Shown here one piece after another: positions 61,769 through 64,000 of a DNA stretch of 64,000 nt. Source of the DNA: Actinorugispora endophytica (lineage in GTDB: Bacteria > Actinomycetota > Actinomycetes > Streptosporangiales > Streptosporangiaceae); contig NZ_SNYN01000022.1 in NCBI RefSeq assembly GCF_004363075.1, positions 16,565-80,564 on the forward strand, read 5' to 3'. The stretch's first letter is position 1. Every line of letters starts with the position of its first letter. The position numbers were made by a program, and so were the translations under genes. The notes under the pieces were generated by a model, which made no database searches, was not told the DNA's origin, and saw only the letters and a program-made list of their open reading frames with translations.

Positions 61769-61804
61769 CCCATTGCCGCTTTCCGGCGCACTTGGTCCGT
61801 CCCC
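61769..61804. repeat. Dispersed short motif, copy 3
   Basis: CCATTGCCGCTTTCCGGCGC then ACTTGGTCCGTCCCC, 17 bp outside the right end of element A4. Matches copies at 31697 and 52866 with several differences. 61805-61966 shows nothing else. Confidence 0.4.
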
Positions 61805-61966
61805 TAGCGGGCGAGGACGCCCCGGAGAGCGGAAGGGTCTCTCCCCTCCGTCGAGGGCCGCGCGGCATCCGCGCGGTCATGTCGACGCGAACGCCACGCG
61901 GCCCGCACCGGTCCGCCGCCGTTCGGTCGGGGGTTCCGCGTCAGCGCTCCGAGGGCGCGGCGCCCG

Positions 61967-63064
61967 TCAGGGCGGCGGGGCGATCCGCACGCGGTGGCTG
62001 TCGCCGTCGGAGAGGAACGACGCCAGCGCCTGGCCTTCCTCCTCGACGGCGTCGCGGTCGCCCCGGGAGAAGCCGCGCAGCGGGGTGACGACCACGGTGT
62101 CCGCCTCGACGATCCAGGTCGCGCGGACCCGGCCGTCGACCAGGACGACGCGGGCCCCGGCGACCGACAGGCCGCGGTGGGCGTCGTCGATGATCCGGCC
62201 GCGGTCGTGGTAGCCCAGGATCGCGTTGTCGAACGCCGGCAGGAACCGCACCGGGGCGGGAGTGTCGGGGCCGGGGCGCGGCGCGCCGGGGAGGTCGAGC
62301 AGCTCGCGGCCGCGCTCGTCGCGGAAGGAGACCAACTCCCCGCGCAACGCGGCGACCGCGGCCGGAAGCCCTGCGAGGCCGCACCAGGCGCGCAGGTCGG
62401 CCGAGGCCGCGGGGCCGAACGCGGCCAGGTAGCGCCGCACCAGCGCCTGGCCCGCGGGGTCGGAGCGGTCCGGGGACAAAGGGGCGATCTCGCGGCCCAG
62501 CCAGGACGAGAGCACGACGTTGCGCACCCCCGCCTTCACCCGCCAGAGCCCGCGCGGCGGCAGCTGCACCATCGGGACGAGGGCGGCGACCGACATCTCC
62601 CCCAGCGCCCGCGGCCCCGGCGCCGGCCAGCGCCCGGCGAGCGCCCGCGCGAGCCCGGCCATCGAGCGCGGCTCGCCGTCGGCCATGACCGCCCGGACCG
62701 CCGCGGCGAGCTCGTCCAGGTCCACCCCGTCGAGCTCGCGGCGGTAGACCCCGAGCACCCGTTGGCGCAGCATGGCGTCGTGGCGGGCCCGCCAGGCCAG
62801 GGCGTCGTCGGCGGCGACGAGGTGGACGGTGCGGCGCATGAGGTGGGTCCGCACCACGTCCCGCCGGACAAGCAGGTCCGAGAGCGCCGCCGGGTCGAAC
62901 GCGCGCAGCCGCGACCAGAGCCCGACGAACGGCTCCTGCGGTTCCTGCGCCTGCAGACCGCCCAGGTGCGCGACGGCGTCGAGGGCCGGTACGTCGGCGC
63001 GGTCCAGCAGCAGCTGCCGGGCGAGCGTCGCGCGGTTGAGCTCCCGGGCGTCCAGAACGGTCAC
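61967..63064 (-). CDS. Winged-helix protein of the AlkZ/YcaQ (HTH_42) glycosylase superfamily
   Basis: A 365-residue protein. TVLDARELNRATLARQLLLD and ALDAVAHLGGLQAQEPQEPF carry the catalytic-region QAQ tripeptide expected for the AlkZ-like branch ((H/Q)-x-Q). RTHLMRRTVHLVAADD, FGPAASADLRAWCGL, RFLPAFDNAILGYHDRGRII and VDGRVRATWIVEADTVVVTP complete the three winged-helix layout with its C-terminal beta-barrel. AlkZ unhooks interstrand crosslinks made by azinomycin B; other members act on alkylated bases. Substrate here is unknown. GTG 63064 start. Confidence 0.85.
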   Translation of the reverse strand: MTVLDARELNRATLARQLLLDRADVPALDAVAHLGGLQAQEPQEPFVGLWSRLRAFDPAALSDLLVRRDVVRTHLMRRTVHLVAADDALAWRARHDAMLRQRVLGVYRRELDGVDLDELAAAVRAVMADGEPRSMAGLARALAGRWPAPGPRALGEMSVAALVPMVQLPPRGLWRVKAGVRNVVLSSWLGREIAPLSPDRSDPAGQALVRRYLAAFGPAASADLRAWCGLAGLPAAVAALRGELVSFRDERGRELLDLPGAPRPGPDTPAPVRFLPAFDNAILGYHDRGRIIDDAHRGLSVAGARVVLVDGRVRATWIVEADTVVVTPLRGFSRGDRDAVEEEGQALASFLSDGDSHRVRIAPPP

Positions 63065-63403
63065 CGGAACCACCCCGCGGCGTGCCCGCGGCCCGGGCCC
63101 GACGTCCCGGCGCCCTGACGGTAGGGGCCTCCCCGGGCGGGGTTCCGTCCCGGCGCGCGCGTCTTCACTGCCATGTCCCTGCCTTCGGTCGGGTGTCGCG
63201 GTCTGGCGGGCCGGCGGCGCCGTGCCGGACGCCCGCCGCCGACGGACGGCCACGGGGGTCGGCCCGCCCGGCCCTTTCCCGTGGCCACGGTCGCAGGAGA
63301 AGCGGTCAGACCGTGTCCGCTACCCGGGTCCGGCCGGGGAACCGCTGCGAGAACCCGGCGCGACCGCCCTCGCGACGGGCCCCGGAGCCTCCGCGAAAAC
63401 CTG

Positions 63404-63433
63404 TTGGCGGACCACGGCGACCACTGCTACTCT
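63404..63433 (+). promoter_or_regulatory. Promoter of the leader peptide/hydrolase unit
   Basis: TTGGCG (63404-63409), 18-nt spacer, TACTCT (63428-63433), 37 nt before the leader GTG. An A-rich CGAAAACC sits just upstream of the -35, as in WhiB7-type promoters, but that link is only suggestive. 63065-63403 holds no gene I can support. Confidence 0.55.
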
Positions 63434-63470
63434 TCCGGAGGCCGTGCGAGAGACCGAGGAGGTGGTACCC

Positions 63471-63521
63471 GTGAACGTTTCGACATGGGTGCTCCCCTGC
63501 GGGGTCACGGTCGGGCGATAG
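63471..63521 (+). CDS. Sixteen-residue leader peptide
   Basis: GTG 63471 to TAG 63521 encodes MNVSTWVLPCGVTVGR. A very strong Shine-Dalgarno (GAGGAGGTGG, 63456-63465) lies 5 nt upstream, better than that of any long gene nearby. It ends 45 nt before the hydrolase start, and the gap forms a hairpin over the hydrolase ribosome site. This is the layout of translational attenuation by a regulatory peptide; stalling and inducer are inference. Confidence 0.65.
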   Translation: MNVSTWVLPCGVTVGR

Positions 63522-63565
63522 GTCGTCCGGGAGCGCCGTCCACGAGCACTCCCGAAAGGCACGAC
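63522..63565 (+). promoter_or_regulatory. RBS-sequestering hairpin between leader and hydrolase
   Basis: GTCGT (63522-63526) pairs with ACGAC (63561-63565), and CGGGAG (63528-63533) with CTCCCG (63549-63554). The hydrolase ribosome site GAAAGG (63554-63559) is trapped in the internal loop between the two stems. The left strand begins within the leader's stop codon region, so a ribosome held near the leader's end would open it. Confidence 0.65.
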
Positions 63566-63566
63566 C

Positions 63567-64000
63567 GTGCGATTCACTTCCGAACAGCGCCTCGACGACG
63601 GCATCCTCGAGCGCGAGTTCACCCTCGGCGAGATCCCCGGCATCCTGTGGACGCCCGGATCCGCATCCACGCCAGCCCCGCTGATCCTGGTCGGCCACCC
63701 CGGCGGACTGCGCACGATGTACCCCCGACTGGTGGCCCGGGCCCGGCACTCCGCGGCGGAGGGCTTCGCCTCGGCCACCATCGAGCTCCCCGGGAGCGGT
63801 GACCGGCCCCGTTCGGCCGCCGCCGAGGAGGCCCGCGCCGACCTGCTCCGGGCGCTGGCGGCCGGTGGGCCGGTCAGCGACGAGATCGTCGACCGGCTCG
63901 TCCTCCCGCTGGTGGAAAAGGCGGTCCCGGAATGGCGGGCCGCCCTGGACGCCCTCCTTGCGCTGCCCGAGATCGGCGGCCCGGTCGGGTTCTCGGGGGG
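63567..64000 (+). CDS. Alpha/beta hydrolase (3' end cut by window)
   Basis: The first 144 codons of a hydrolase from GTG 63567 (GAAAGG 8 nt upstream, inside a hairpin). LERE-FTLGEIPGILWTPG and PLILVGHPGGLRTMYPRLVA provide the oxyanion HPGG strand. GFASATIELPGSGDRPRSAA is the second strand, and a helical insertion (ARADLLRALAAGGPVSDEIV) follows. The window ends in GGPVGFSGG, which should be the nucleophile elbow (G-x-S-G-G). Similar to the dienelactone-hydrolase-like group. The leader peptide suggests inducible expression, possibly by a translation inhibitor that the enzyme hydrolyses. Confidence 0.85.
   Translation, partial: MRFTSEQRLDDGILEREFTLGEIPGILWTPGSASTPAPLILVGHPGGLRTMYPRLVARARHSAAEGFASATIELPGSGDRPRSAAAEEARADLLRALAAGGPVSDEIVDRLVLPLVEKAVPEWRAALDALLALPEIGGPVGFSG

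Overview
The window is about 64 kb of very GC-rich DNA with actinobacterial codon use: GTG and TTG starts, ATGA/GTGA/TTGA gene overlaps, and several promoters whose -10 box sits 6-7 nt before the start codon (leaderless transcripts). Gene content (a single-chain biotin carboxylase of 1819 residues, ECF42 sigma/DGPF pairs, DUF1707, DUF418 and DUF4386 proteins, many TetR regulators) fits an actinomycete of the Streptosporangiales/Streptomycetales type. Nocardiopsaceae is my best guess, but no rRNA or tRNA is present to test it. No CRISPR array, tRNA or replication origin was seen.

Layout. 0-6.5 kb: 3' part of an AraC regulator, an ECF42 sigma factor with its DGPF partner, the dihydroxyacetone kinase genes dhaM<>dhaKL, and a TetR/DUF4386 divergent pair. 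6.7-12 kb: a PadR-controlled FtsX-type ABC exporter and an ABC-F ribosome-protection-type ATPase behind a 7-codon leader ORF. 11.8-16.8 kb: a decayed accessory region with fragments of serine recombinase, hydrolase, dihydrofolate reductase-like and thioredoxin-like genes, a 302-bp tandem duplication and an AT-rich stretch, plus one intact SDR and one TetR. 16.8-21.3 kb: esterase, NmrA/epimerase-type SDR with divergent TetR, and an ArsR/flavin-reductase-like pair. 21.5-23.7 kb: a STAND (NB-ARC + TPR) ATPase. 23.8-36.1 kb: small enzymes and regulators, including a second ECF42/DGPF pair, a carotenoid oxygenase, a LysR regulator flanked by two near-identical promoters, and a fluoroacetate-dehalogenase-like hydrolase. 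36.2-36.6 kb: more mobile-element debris. 36.7-42.1 kb: the giant acyl-CoA carboxylase. 42.6-50.6 kb: DUF418 membrane protein, a two-component system, an FAD monooxygenase, and a UvrA-like ABC protein next to a decayed VOC gene. 51-58.9 kb: lipoprotein, DUF1707 protein, VOC fusion, beta-helix protein with a divergent TetR carrying a Cys4 tail, and a TetR-controlled ABC-2 exporter. 59-64 kb: TetR/reductase operon, PH-domain membrane protein, AlkZ-like glycosylase, and a 5'-complete alpha/beta hydrolase behind a 16-residue leader peptide and an RBS-masking hairpin, cut by the window end.

The most notable structure is not in genes. Six copies, some truncated, of a 250-370 bp non-coding element lie at about 13.2, 29.1, 42.4, 51.9, 59.1 and 61.6 kb. 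They share terminal inverted repeats (core GGAGTCTCCGGCGCGGG) bordered by TA, a conserved shell, and one of two alternative central hairpins with a common apex. Three end exactly at the TAG stop codon of the adjacent gene, and one sits at an internal deletion in a hydrolase gene. They look like MITEs with TA target duplication. A second family of long perfect hairpins (up to 35-bp arms) sits at gene 3' ends, mostly between convergent genes.

Regulation is unusually readable. Two exact ECF42-type promoters (TGTCGA-N17-CGWCC), a four-site operator array with exact 17-bp period, twin LysR-type boxes, and two leader-peptide genes in front of probable resistance-type functions can all be seen directly.
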